Source of the DNA: Leptolyngbya boryana PCC 6306 | GTDB taxonomy: Bacteria; Cyanobacteriota; Cyanobacteriia; Leptolyngbyales; Leptolyngbyaceae | Reading direction: 5' to 3' | DNA: 64,000 nt | Assembly: GCF_000353285.1 (NCBI RefSeq) | Contig: NZ_KB731324.1 | Span: forward strand, 3,180,577 to 3,244,576 | Shown: positions 1-9,733 of the stretch, in pieces | Layout of the letters: every line of letters starts with the position of its first letter | Numbering within the stretch: the stretch's first letter is position 1 | Position numbers and translations under genes: made by a program | The notes under the pieces: model-generated | The model's database searches: none | What the model was told of the DNA's origin: nothing | What the model saw: only the letters and a program-made list of their open reading frames with translations

Positions 1-90
1 AAAGGAGAAGCCGGAATCCAACAGTATTGGCATGATAAAAATCAGGTCAGTATTGATGGATTACCTACGTATATTTTGAACGAGAAGTAA
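1..90 (+). CDS. C-terminal end of an unidentified protein (partial)
   Basis: The frame is open from the first base and ends at TAA 88-90, giving about 29 residues that end in LPTYILNEK. The start lies outside the window. I do not recognise the family from so short a tail. It could also be a chance open frame, but the stop is followed by an ordinary intergenic spacer with a HIP1-type octamer before the TIR gene, which fits the end of a real gene. Confidence 0.4.
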   Translation, partial: KGEAGIQQYWHDKNQVSIDGLPTYILNEK

Positions 91-201
91 CGATCTTTTG
101 CCTAAATCGATAACGATCAGTATGATTCAGAGAAAAAGATACGGAGAGATTGCGATCGCGCATGAAGCTCTCTGTATCTATTCTCTGATTCATCAATTAT
201 C

Positions 202-816
202 ATGAGCATCACTGTTTTCTTCTCTTATGCCCACGAAGATGAAAGCCTACGTGACAAGTTAGCCAACCATCTCAGCATTCTCAAACGCTTGGGGAAGATT
301 GAGGCTTGGTACGATCGACAAATCCTACCCAGTACTGAATGGGATAAGCAGATCAACACCCATTTGGAAACCGCTAACATCATTTTGCTGCTCATTAGCG
401 ATGATTTTCTAGCATCAGATTACTGCTGGGATGTTGAAGTGAATCGAGCAATGGTACGACATGAAGCGAAGGAAGCTTGTGTGATTCCAATTATTTTACG
501 CCCGTGTGATTGGCAAGGTGCGCCATTTGGGAAGCTACAAGGATTGCCGAAAGATATGCGTCCTGTAACAACTTGGGACAACATTGATAGTGCTTTCACA
601 GATATTGCGAAAGGGATTCGACGGCTTGCAGAAGAATTGGTACGAAAAAAAGAACCTCACTCTGATCAGAAACCTCTCTCCAGTTCAGCGAACTCTGAAA
701 CTACCGCTAGCGCTCTAACTCAAAATACCTTTAACATCTCAAACAGTACGATCTCCAATTTAGTTGGATCTGGCTCAATTCATTACGAAACAGCACCTCA
801 GAACAGTGATCCCTAA
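202..816 (+). CDS. TIR-domain protein with C-terminal tail motif
   Basis: This is a 204-residue protein. Residues 3-140 form a TIR domain: the N-terminal strand ITVFFSYAHEDE, a BB-loop-like stretch around WYDRQILPSTEW, and SDYCWDVEVNRAM, in which Glu79 sits where TIR NADases carry the catalytic glutamate. Bacterial TIR proteins often cleave NAD+ in defence or act as signalling adaptors; which applies here is unknown. Residues about 141-175 are a Ser/Thr/Lys-rich linker. Residues 177-198 form a short motif (FNIS.STI.NL.GSG.I.YE) that recurs in the pentapeptide protein encoded at 1323-3230. There is no membrane segment or signal peptide. ATG 202 is the only reasonable start. The TIR assignment is firm; the tail's role is inferred. 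Confidence 0.9.
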   Translation: MSITVFFSYAHEDESLRDKLANHLSILKRLGKIEAWYDRQILPSTEWDKQINTHLETANIILLLISDDFLASDYCWDVEVNRAMVRHEAKEACVIPIILRPCDWQGAPFGKLQGLPKDMRPVTTWDNIDSAFTDIAKGIRRLAEELVRKKEPHSDQKPLSSSANSETTASALTQNTFNISNSTISNLVGSGSIHYETAPQNSDP

Positions 817-862
817 AACACCTTGCTGAGAAGATGCATTGATTCAAGCAGCCCTTGCTCTA

Positions 863-1165
863 TCAATCAATATGCACACTAAGTTCTAAAGGTGGTGTAT
901 TAATGCGGATGCAGGTTCCGTTAAAGCAGAACCCATCCTTGCAATTCTGACAGTCAGAAGACTCAGCGCGTTTTGGCAAGCGATTCAGGGCATCAGCCCG
1001 AATTAATGCCATCCCTACTTCAGACAAACTTCGAGACTTTAGTAAAGTATCAAAAGAAATCGAACCTTCTGTCGCTAATACCTTATTCTCCTCTTCTGTC
1101 AGTGTTAACCCAAGTGCTTCTAGAATTGCAGTGTGAATGACGGTATGGCGTTCTGAGTTACTCAT
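863..1165 (-). CDS. Small Cys-rich hypothetical protein
   Basis: About 100 residues if translation starts at ATG 1165; a TTG at 1177 would add four residues, and neither has a strong ribosome binding site. The N-terminal two thirds are predicted helical. The C-terminal third holds four closely spaced cysteines (CQNCKDGFCFNGTC), which suggests metal binding or a disulfide-rich knot. It lies convergent to the TIR gene (46 bases between stops) and divergent from the pentapeptide-repeat gene, so it sits inside the possible TIR/pentapeptide locus. I do not recognise the family, and no function can be assigned. Confidence 0.55.
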   Translation of the reverse strand: MSNSERHTVIHTAILEALGLTLTEEENKVLATEGSISFDTLLKSRSLSEVGMALIRADALNRLPKRAESSDCQNCKDGFCFNGTCIRINTPPLELSVHID

Positions 1166-1322
1166 ATCGAAATCCAATTAGCTTAAGTTTTCCAGTAAGT
1201 GTTAGACACTCAACATTGTTTGTTAATATACATCGCGATAAAATAGGCGGAGCGACGACTCAACAAAAAGTAATTTTTGAGCTTTGACGCGAATGATTCT
1301 GGGGTGCATGGATAAACAATAA

Positions 1323-3230
1323 GTGAAGAATAACTTTGGTCAAGCCAATATCAAGGGCATGAACTGGAAACATGCCGACCTTCAATTTGCTGACTTTCAT
1401 CAGTGTCAGGCTGGATTGTCATTCACTCAAGGTATTGGCTTGCAGCTTATTCTATACGGACTTGCTGCATTCACTGGTTTCATATCTGGAGTCGCTGGGA
1501 TTGGTGCGACTAATTTATTAAGCTTACAAAACATTCATCGATTTACCTACTTTCCAGGCGTTGCTGTGCTCATTTTTGTCTGGATTGGAATCGTGATTGC
1601 AGTAAAACGAGGATTCGCAGAGTTTATCGGATCAAGTGCGGCACTTTTTTGCGGCGTGGCAATTTTATTTCTACTAAGTCGAAGCGAGTTGTGGGGTAAT
1701 TTTTTGTTTTCGATCGCGATCACTGCCATTCCTGAGTTAGTAGCCTTGCAACTAGGAAGCATCGTTTCCTTAATCGATAAAGGACTTTCTAAATCCATTG
1801 GGGCAATTCTAATAATCATGGCTTCAATTGGCGTGGTCACAGGTCTATCTAGTATTTCACGCTTAAATCCTTATGTGAAACCAGATTGGTTAGATGGTAT
1901 AGTAGCGCTCAGCCTGCTCTTTGCTGCAACAGTTATTGGCAAAAAAGCAGTTCAGCCGAATCAACAATTTTTAGAAACGATTCAATGGGCATCTCGTATT
2001 GTCACTTTGATGGGTGGAACTTCATTTCGTGCTGCTAACCTTGCTGGTGCAAACTTTTCTCAAGCTGATGTAAGACATACCGACTTTCGAGGAGCAAACC
2101 TGTTCCAAACTTATTGGTGGGATGTGAAAGGATTAGAATTTGCCCGTTTAGAGCAAACCTACCTTGCAGATGCCAGAGTTCGGAAATTAGTAACGACTCT
2201 GAATGGACAATCACAGAATTTTGATGCTCTGAATTTAGAGGGAGTTAACCTCAAGGATGCTATCCTCAAAGGTGCAAGTTTTGTTGAGACAAATTTGCAC
2301 TGCGCGATTCTCCAAGCTGTAGATTTGCGAGACAGCATTTTGGTGCGAGTCACTTTAACAGGTGCAGATTTAAGTGGTGCAGATTTGACTGGGATTTGTA
2401 TTCAGGATTGGAGCATCAATAGCGAGACAGACTTTTCAGGGATTCGATGTGATTATGTTTATCGAGAATTTGAGAATAACCAACCTACTAATCGGTATCC
2501 TAGCGATCGCGATTTTCAACCCGGTGAATTTGAGTCCCTATTTCAGAAATTGACCAATGCTGTTGAGCTTGTCTTTCAAGATCAAATTGATTGGAGAGCT
2601 TTGAGCTTTACCTTTGAGAAGTTCAGGCTCGAAGATGATGGCATGGGGCTAGAACTCAAAGGAATTGAGCAGCGGGGAAATTATTGGATTGTCAAAGTCA
2701 CGCATGGAGAAGGAGTCTCTAAGCAACAGGTTGAGCAACAAGTTCAGAGTACTTATGAAGATCTGCGATCGATTATGGAAGCAAAAGATAAGCAGATCAA
2801 TCGATTACTCGGCATTGTAGAAACCCAAACAGAAGCAATGCAGCGGCAAGCCGAAGCCTTAACGAATTTTAGCCAGCAACCCTTTGGGAATCATTTCTTG
2901 ATCTCAGGCAGTACGATTACCAATCTTGCTGGGTCAGGACAGATTGAGTATCGCGAAGCGGCTCATGGAGTTCGCAGTCTCATCACAAATCAGATTGATC
3001 CCAATTCAAATCTACAAGAGCTACTCGGTCAACTCAAACATCAAAACGTCGCAACTACTTCTGCAACTCAGAGAGACTTGATCCAACAAGTTTTATTCTC
3101 CGAAGCAGATCGAGATCCGGCGCTAAAACAATTTCTACTAGAAAAAGGACAACACATTCTCGATCGCTTACCAGATGGAGAATTTAAAATCGCAATCCGA
3201 AATGCGATCTCGTTGATAAGAAATGACTGA
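1323..3230 (+). CDS. Membrane pentapeptide-repeat protein with tail motif
   Basis: A 635-residue protein. Residues about 38-210 contain around six hydrophobic membrane segments. Residues about 235-380 are pentapeptide repeats (A(D/N)LxG type), followed by a block around SGIRCDYVYREF, PSDRDFQPGEFESLFQK and a predicted coiled coil (about 470-515). At 525-549 comes FLISGSTITNLAGSGQIEY, matching the tail of the upstream TIR protein, and then a helical C-terminus. The same post-repeat block occurs in the protein at 22618-23982, so the two belong to one cyanobacterial family. The start is weak: GTG 1323 directly follows an in-frame TAA, no Shine-Dalgarno is visible, and the N-terminal repeats look shortened. 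ATG 1359 is an alternative. Function unknown; a signalling or effector role with the TIR protein is inferred. Confidence 0.8.
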   Translation: MKNNFGQANIKGMNWKHADLQFADFHQCQAGLSFTQGIGLQLILYGLAAFTGFISGVAGIGATNLLSLQNIHRFTYFPGVAVLIFVWIGIVIAVKRGFAEFIGSSAALFCGVAILFLLSRSELWGNFLFSIAITAIPELVALQLGSIVSLIDKGLSKSIGAILIIMASIGVVTGLSSISRLNPYVKPDWLDGIVALSLLFAATVIGKKAVQPNQQFLETIQWASRIVTLMGGTSFRAANLAGANFSQADVRHTDFRGANLFQTYWWDVKGLEFARLEQTYLADARVRKLVTTLNGQSQNFDALNLEGVNLKDAILKGASFVETNLHCAILQAVDLRDSILVRVTLTGADLSGADLTGICIQDWSINSETDFSGIRCDYVYREFENNQPTNRYPSDRDFQPGEFESLFQKLTNAVELVFQDQIDWRALSFTFEKFRLEDDGMGLELKGIEQRGNYWIVKVTHGEGVSKQQVEQQVQSTYEDLRSIMEAKDKQINRLLGIVETQTEAMQRQAEALTNFSQQPFGNHFLISGSTITNLAGSGQIEYREAAHGVRSLITNQIDPNSNLQELLGQLKHQNVATTSATQRDLIQQVLFSEADRDPALKQFLLEKGQHILDRLPDGEFKIAIRNAISLIRND

Positions 3231-3410
3231 AAGTGCTCAGCGCGGATTGCAATGTCTTGTCTAAAGAAGCGCGATCGCGATCCAGAACTTGAATCTGATG
3301 CGATCGCGCAAGAAATATTTCGATCAGAATCGAGAAATCGAGACAGACAAATTCAAACACTCTGAGCTATCCGCGCTAAAGTGAAACAGGAATTTTCAAG
3401 GGAAAGATCA

Positions 3411-4559
3411 ATGCGTCGCTGGGTTTCTTGGATCGCGATCGTCTGTTGTTTTCTCGGTTTGACTGGATGCAGTCTGCCCCAAGTCAAAGCAGAAGATCGA
3501 CTGTTTTTACCGTTGCAAGTGGAATTCTTGGGCAGCCATACCTTGTCTGATAAGCAATTTCAAAATACGGCAGTCGGAGGACTCTCAGGGATTACTTACG
3601 ATCGTAAAAATGATCTTTATTATGCGGTCTCAGATGATCGCAGCGATCGTAACCCTGCACGGTTTTACACGCTGAAATTGAACATCGATTCAACCCCGCG
3701 CCTGCAATCTGTTGAAATTCAAAACGTCACAACCCTGAAAGATGAAAACGGGGAGCCGTTTCAGAACAATACGATCGATGCTGAAGCAATCTCCTTGTCT
3801 CCTCAGAAAACAGTCTTCATTTCCAGCGAAGGTGCAGCGAATCAAGGCATTTCTCCCTCTCTTGGAGAATTCGATCTGCAAACCGGACAACTGAAGCGAA
3901 AACTAAAACTGCCAGACGCTTATTTTCCAGATGAATTAGGTATCAAACAAACGCGCGGTATCCAAAATAATCGTGCGTTTGAAGCGATGTCACTCAATGC
4001 TGGGGCTGCGACTGCACCACCCGCTGAACCCTATCGCCTGTTTGCAGCGCTTGAATCGCCCCTAGTTCAAGATTTATCCTTACCAAACCGCAGCGAAAGC
4101 GTTTTGAATCGAATCTTGCACTATCAGTTTATCGGCGATCGCGCTGCTCTAATTTCTGAACATGCCTACCCGCTCGATCCTAAACCCGCGAATACGATCG
4201 AATACGGATTGACCGATTTACTCTCGATCGACCAGGGCGGACACTTTTTGAGTTTAGAGCGATCTCTAGGACTCGGCGGATTTCAAGCGAAACTGTTTCA
4301 AGTCGAAACTGGAACCGCCAGCGATACTTCCAGGATCGAAACATTGCGCGATGCGACAGGCGTACAAACCGCGCGCAAAGAGTTGCTCCTAGACCTCAAT
4401 ACGTTAGGTGTACGGCTCGATAATTTAGAAGGCATGACTCTGGGAGCACGATTCCCGGATGGCTCTCAGAGTCTCATCTTGGTGAGCGACGACAATTTCA
4501 ATGGACTCGTGCAAATTACACAGTTTCTCCTCTTTCGACTGACAGGGTTAAAAGGCTAA
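3411..4559 (+). CDS. Phytase-like / esterase-like lipoprotein
   Basis: About 382 residues. The N-terminus is a lipoprotein signal (MRRWVSW, hydrophobic core, then LTGC), so the mature protein should be anchored in the envelope. The rest matches the 'esterase-like activity of phytase' family (PF13449 type), with GGLSGITYDRKNDLYYAVSDD near the start, NTIDAEAIS in the middle, and NLEGMTLG followed by ILVSDDNFN near the end, as in a beta-propeller. The substrate is unknown; phosphate ester hydrolysis is only inferred from the family name. I chose ATG 3411 over an upstream GTG at 3381 because a purine-rich AGGGAAAG lies just before it and the signal peptide begins there. Confidence 0.85.
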   Translation: MRRWVSWIAIVCCFLGLTGCSLPQVKAEDRLFLPLQVEFLGSHTLSDKQFQNTAVGGLSGITYDRKNDLYYAVSDDRSDRNPARFYTLKLNIDSTPRLQSVEIQNVTTLKDENGEPFQNNTIDAEAISLSPQKTVFISSEGAANQGISPSLGEFDLQTGQLKRKLKLPDAYFPDELGIKQTRGIQNNRAFEAMSLNAGAATAPPAEPYRLFAALESPLVQDLSLPNRSESVLNRILHYQFIGDRAALISEHAYPLDPKPANTIEYGLTDLLSIDQGGHFLSLERSLGLGGFQAKLFQVETGTASDTSRIETLRDATGVQTARKELLLDLNTLGVRLDNLEGMTLGARFPDGSQSLILVSDDNFNGLVQITQFLLFRLTGLKG

Positions 4560-4618
4560 GTCTTTGTCCCACGCAACGTTCTACAATTTAAGTCGCACGT
4601 CTTTTATATATAAATCGC

Positions 4619-5209
4619 ATGTCACACTCTACCGATATCGCCACCCTAGCGCGCTGGATGGCAGCCGATTTTAGCAATCAACAACAGGCATTTGAAAATC
4701 CGCCCATGTATGCTCACATTCGAGTGTGTATGCGCCCGTTGCCCTTTGAACTGCCCGGTGGGATTGGATTTTTTGTCGAACAGGCATACGATTACATGCT
4801 CAATGTCCCCTATCGGTTGCGCGCCTTGAAATTAGTGGCACATGCCGATCATATTGAAATTGAAAATTATCACGTGCGCGATGAAGAAAAATTCTACGGC
4901 GCATCCCGCAACCTCGATCGCCTGAAAGAACTCAGCCCCGACCAGTTTGAGAAAATGCCGGGATGCAACATGATCGTGCACTGGACAGGCAGCAGTTTCA
5001 AAGGCAGCATCGAACCCGGCAAGGCTTGTATGGTCACTCGCAAAGGGCAAGAAACCTATCTCGATAGCGAATTTGAAATCAACGAATCGTGGTTTACCAG
5101 TCTCGATCGCGGTCGTGACCCACAGACCGATGAGCAAGTTTGGGGATCGGTTGCAGGACAATTTGAATTCGTGCGCTGGGCGAGTTTTGCCGATGAAATC
5201 CGAGCATGA
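4619..5209 (+). CDS. cpcT: Phycobiliprotein chromophore lyase CpcT/CpeT
   Basis: A 196-residue protein, the usual length for the CpcT/CpeT family. These lyases attach phycocyanobilin to Cys-153/155 of the phycocyanin beta subunit (CpcT), or phycoerythrobilin in CpeT. Recognisable family features are the start TLARWMAADFSNQQQAFENPP, FFVEQAYDY, the YHVRDEEKFYGASR segment and the C-terminal WASFADEI. It acts in the cytoplasm during phycobilisome assembly. It is monocistronic, between the phytase-like gene and sqdB. Because no phycoerythrin genes are seen nearby, I prefer cpcT over cpeT, but the two cannot be separated with certainty by eye. Confidence 0.93.
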   Translation: MSHSTDIATLARWMAADFSNQQQAFENPPMYAHIRVCMRPLPFELPGGIGFFVEQAYDYMLNVPYRLRALKLVAHADHIEIENYHVRDEEKFYGASRNLDRLKELSPDQFEKMPGCNMIVHWTGSSFKGSIEPGKACMVTRKGQETYLDSEFEINESWFTSLDRGRDPQTDEQVWGSVAGQFEFVRWASFADEIRA

Positions 5210-5312
5210 CGTGATCTAGGATACTTAGACCGAGTGAAAAAATAATTCCCAGGATAGAGATTTTCCTTGAGTAGCGCGGTTTAGAGTGAGATTCACTCTA
5301 AGTCGTTGCTAG

Positions 5313-6529
<1,217 letters not shown>

Positions 6530-6530
<1 letters not shown>

Positions 6531-6826
6531 TGAACCATCGAGGGCTGCTCTTATTACTGACCACGATCGTGCCTGGATTGAGTGCGATCGTCATTAGCAC
6601 GTTCTATCTTTTTCCAGAATGGGCAGCCCTCGATCGCGCTTATCGCAACTATGAGCAATTGAGCCGAACTGGAGCCGGAGCGCGTGAACTCTCGATCGCT
6701 CAATCTGCCGAAGTACGTCATCGAATCAACTGCTTTGCAGAAGGACTCGGAGTGTTACTCGGTGGTGTGATTGTCGCGATTGGAGTTCATGGATTGTGTG
6801 GATTACCTGAGAAAACATCGAACTAA
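6530..6826 (+). CDS. Small two-span membrane protein in the sqd operon
   Basis: A 98-residue protein starting at an ATG that shares its A with the sqdB stop codon (TAATG), so translation is probably coupled. It has a hydrophobic segment at about residues 5-25 (LLLLLTTIVPGLSAIVIS) and another near 70-90 (GLGVLLGGVIVAIGVHGL), with a charged, helical stretch between them. It lies between sqdB and sqdX, which suggests a link to membrane lipid metabolism, but this is position only and I do not recognise a named family. Confidence 0.8.
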
Positions 6827-6835
6827 ATTTTGAAT

Positions 6836-7963
6836 ATGCGGATTGCTCTATTTACAGAGACATTTCTTCCCAAAGTTGATGGGATTGTTACCCGACTCAA
6901 ACATACTGTCGATCATCTGCAAAGACAGGGCAATCAAGTCCTTGTGTTCTCGCCTGATGGAGGTCTAACCGAATATAAGGGCGCAAGAATTCACGGCGTT
7001 TCAGGCGTTCCGCTTCCCTTATATCCAGAACTCAAGCTGGCTTTTCCGCGACCTTCGATTGGGGATGAACTCAATCGATTCAAGCCTGATCTGATTCATG
7101 TCGTCAATCCCGCAGTGTTGGGATTAGCAGGGTTACTCCATAGCAAATTACACAGTGTTCCGCTGGTTGCTTCCTATCACACCCATTTACCAGAATATCT
7201 TCAGCACTATGGGCTGGGTGCTTTAGAAGGTGTGCTTTGGGAATTGCTGAAAGCAGGACATAATCAAGCAGAAATCAATCTCTGCACCTCTACTGCCATG
7301 ATGCAGGCATTGACCGATCACGGGATTGAGCGCGTGAGACTGTGGCAGCGAGGAGTCGATACTGAAACCTTTCAGCCTCATTTAGCAAGTTTAGAAATGC
7401 GATCGCGGCTTTCTCAAGGTCATCCCGAAGCTCCATTGCTGCTTTACGTGGGGCGACTCTCAGCAGAAAAAGAAATCGATCGCATTAAACCTGTGCTCGA
7501 ATCGATTCCCAATGCTCGCTTAGCTCTAGTTGGCGATGGTCCAAATCGGCAAGTGTTAGAAAAGCATTTTGCTGGTACTCATACGAATTTTGTGGGTTAC
7601 TTAGCAGGTCAAGAGCTAGCTTCTGCCTTTGCTTCGTCTGATGCATTTGTTTTTCCGTCTCGGACTGAAACTTTAGGCTTAGTGCTGCTCGAAGCAATGG
7701 CAGCAGGTTGTCCAGTGGTCGCGGCTCGCTCAGGTGGAATTCCTGACATTGTGGAAGATGGCGTGAATGGCTATCTCTTCGATCCGACCGATGAGAATGG
7801 TGCGATCGTTGCCACGCGATCGCTCTTAGCTCAAACCGAAACGCGAGAAATGATTCGCCAAAATGCCCGCCATGAAGCAGAGCGTTGGAGTTGGTCATCT
7901 GCAACCAAGCAATTGCAGAACTACTATGAAGGCGTTTTAGCAAAACATGCGATCGCAGCTTGA
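6836..7963 (+). CDS. sqdX: Sulfoquinovosyltransferase SqdX (family 4 glycosyltransferase)
   Basis: A 375-residue GT-B glycosyltransferase that transfers sulfoquinovose from UDP-sulfoquinovose to diacylglycerol, giving SQDG. The N-terminal domain has FTETFLPKVDGIVTRL. The C-terminal domain has the donor-binding LLYVGRLSAEKEID and the E-x7-E motif region FPSRTETLGLVLLEAMAAG, followed by a GGIPDIVEDGVNG segment. ATG 6836 is chosen two codons inside a TTG at 6830. The gene follows sqdB and a small membrane protein with only 9 bases of spacing, which supports the assignment over other GT4 enzymes. It overlaps the next gene by 17 bases. Confidence 0.94.
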   Translation: MRIALFTETFLPKVDGIVTRLKHTVDHLQRQGNQVLVFSPDGGLTEYKGARIHGVSGVPLPLYPELKLAFPRPSIGDELNRFKPDLIHVVNPAVLGLAGLLHSKLHSVPLVASYHTHLPEYLQHYGLGALEGVLWELLKAGHNQAEINLCTSTAMMQALTDHGIERVRLWQRGVDTETFQPHLASLEMRSRLSQGHPEAPLLLYVGRLSAEKEIDRIKPVLESIPNARLALVGDGPNRQVLEKHFAGTHTNFVGYLAGQELASAFASSDAFVFPSRTETLGLVLLEAMAAGCPVVAARSGGIPDIVEDGVNGYLFDPTDENGAIVATRSLLAQTETREMIRQNARHEAERWSWSSATKQLQNYYEGVLAKHAIAA

Positions 7964-9440
7964 TCCTGATGGAGTTACCTATTGGTATGAGGGAATTTGT
8001 CCAAACTCAAATACTCTCCTACGACTACCACGCACAAAATTTGTCGAAGCGATTGCGCGTCAATTGATGCAAAATCTTTCAGCTTGCGAAGGTAAGATGT
8101 ACGGCGTTTTACTAGCTCAGTCTGCTTCTGGAGAGCAACACATTCTCAAAGCTTTTTCTGGCTTACTAAATGGACGGAGCGTTGTTGAAGGGTGGGTTCC
8201 GCCGATTCCGGGTCGCGATCGCGTGCAACTCGAAGAAGCTAGAACTTTAACCCAACTCAACTCGATTCAGCAGCAATTAATTCAACTCTCTTGTATCCCT
8301 GAGCGTCAGCAGTACAAAATTCTAGAGACAGAATACAAGCAGAAACTTGAACAACTCTCAATCCTTCATCACCAACGAAAACTCGAACGCCAACAGCAGC
8401 GACAAAATCAAGATCTGGCTTTTGAATTAGATGAACAAAGCAAACGCGATGGCATTGAGAAACGCAATCTAAAACGCGATCGCGATTCACATCTCATTCC
8501 ACTCAAACAAATCATTGATCAAGCTGATGAACAGATTCGTCAGCTTAAACAAAAACGTAAGCGACTCTCGCAGCAACTTCAAGCACAGATGCACGCTAGC
8601 TATCGAGTGACAAATTTTGCTGGAGAAACGCGATCGCTCAGCGAGCTTCTCACCTCAATGCCCACGGGAACCGGAGAGTGCTGTGCGCCTAAGCTTCTAC
8701 ATTACGCTGCAACTCATGATTTAAAGCCGATTGCAATGGCTGAGTTTTGGTGGGGTGAACCGATGGGAGACAAAATTCCAGGACAATTCTATGGAGCCTG
8801 CGTGGAGCGTTGCCAGCCAATGCTCGGATTTCTGCTTGCTGGCACAAGTTCGATTGAGACAGTCTATCAGGATGATCACCTCGTTGTCGTCAATAAACCT
8901 GCCGGGTTGCTTTCCGTCCGAGGGCGATATGGGCAGGATTGTATTCTCGATCGCTTCTCTGAACCGCTCATCCCCGTACATCGATTAGATCAAGACACGT
9001 CTGGCTTACTGATTCTGGCGCGCGATTCACACAGCTACAAACGCTTAAGCCAGCAATTTGAACAGCGCCAAATTCATAAAGTCTACACAGCGGTCTTAGA
9101 AAAAGAAATTGCTGAGTTAGAAGGTCAGATCGATCTGCCTTTATGGAGTGACCCCAGCGATCGTCCAAAACAGAAGGTCAATTATCAGTTTGGTAAACCC
9201 TGTTTGACCTATTTTCGCGTCCTGAGTTCATGCCAAGTTGAATTTCGACCGATTACTGGCAGAACGCATCAACTCCGGGTTCATGCAGATCAAGGATTAG
9301 GATCAGCGATCGTCGGCGATCGACTGTATGGGAATCCACAAGGAGATCAACGCTTACATCTGCACGCACGAGATATTCGATTCACCCATCCGATCACAGG
9401 CGAAACGATCGACTTGACAACAAAAACGCCTTTTTTTTGA
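7947..9440 (+). CDS. RluA-family pseudouridine synthase with N-terminal coiled-coil extension
   Basis: A 497-residue protein. Residues about 300-490 form an RluA-type pseudouridine synthase domain: YQDDHLVVVNKPAGLLSV, then HRLDQDTSGLLILARD, which contains the catalytic Asp, and RPITGRTHQLRVH. The N-terminal 300 residues include a long Gln/Lys/Arg-rich coiled coil (about 100-215) and a Cys-containing segment near GTGECCAPKLLHYA, a layout found in cyanobacterial and gammaproteobacterial relatives. It modifies rRNA or tRNA uridines; the target cannot be read from sequence. It starts at ATG 7947 inside the end of sqdX and is probably read through from the sqd operon. Confidence 0.9.
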   Translation: MRSQLDPDGVTYWYEGICPNSNTLLRLPRTKFVEAIARQLMQNLSACEGKMYGVLLAQSASGEQHILKAFSGLLNGRSVVEGWVPPIPGRDRVQLEEARTLTQLNSIQQQLIQLSCIPERQQYKILETEYKQKLEQLSILHHQRKLERQQQRQNQDLAFELDEQSKRDGIEKRNLKRDRDSHLIPLKQIIDQADEQIRQLKQKRKRLSQQLQAQMHASYRVTNFAGETRSLSELLTSMPTGTGECCAPKLLHYAATHDLKPIAMAEFWWGEPMGDKIPGQFYGACVERCQPMLGFLLAGTSSIETVYQDDHLVVVNKPAGLLSVRGRYGQDCILDRFSEPLIPVHRLDQDTSGLLILARDSHSYKRLSQQFEQRQIHKVYTAVLEKEIAELEGQIDLPLWSDPSDRPKQKVNYQFGKPCLTYFRVLSSCQVEFRPITGRTHQLRVHADQGLGSAIVGDRLYGNPQGDQRLHLHARDIRFTHPITGETIDLTTKTPFF

Positions 9441-9546
9441 AAAAAGTGGTGCGCGATGCAAATCTTTTGTTACGATATACATCGCGCGCAGTAATATGAA
9501 TTGTTGGCTACTCAAGTCAATTATGTCTAATTGCTGAATCGTACAC

Positions 9547-9619
9547 GCTGGTGTAGCTCAGTTGGTAGAGCAGCTGATTTGTAATCAGCCGGTCGCAAGT
9601 TCGAGTCTTGTCACCAGCT
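9547..9619 (+). tRNA. tRNA-Thr (anticodon TGT)
   Basis: The 73-base cloverleaf pairs GCTGGTG (9547-9553) with CACCAGC (9612-9618) and has a T discriminator base. It has D-arm GTAGCTCAGTTGGTAGAGC, anticodon stem GCTGA/TCAGC around loop TTTGTAA (anticodon TGT), and T-arm GGTCGCAAGTTCGAGTC. CCA is not encoded. An integrase gene begins about 115 bases downstream, so the 3' end of this tRNA is the likely attachment site of the following element. Confidence 0.97.
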
Positions 9620-9733
9620 TTCTTCTAACCCATACCCTGTCAGGATCTCAGGCATTCTGAATATCCGGGAGTACCCCGGAATATGGCAGAATATACCCTA
9701 TATTTTAGGGAAAGTTTAGGGAAGACAGGGTAA
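9620..9733. promoter_or_regulatory. Attachment / integrase-arm region with inverted repeats
   Basis: The spacer between tRNA-Thr and the integrase contains ACCCTGTC (9634-9641) and its inverse GACAGGGT (9724-9731), plus a palindrome TCCGGG-5-CCCGGA (9664-9669 and 9675-9680). Inverted sites of this kind next to a tRNA and an integrase could be arm-binding sites or the integrase promoter. The role is inferred from position only. Confidence 0.4.

Noticed and set aside
1547-1840. Minus-strand open frame inside the pentapeptide gene
   Set aside because: It lies fully inside a well-supported gene on the other strand and has no ribosome binding site or recognised family.
3240-3330. Cluster of GCGATCGC octamers as a possible regulatory repeat
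   Set aside because: These are HIP1-type octamers spread through the whole window, including inside genes, so they are not specific here.
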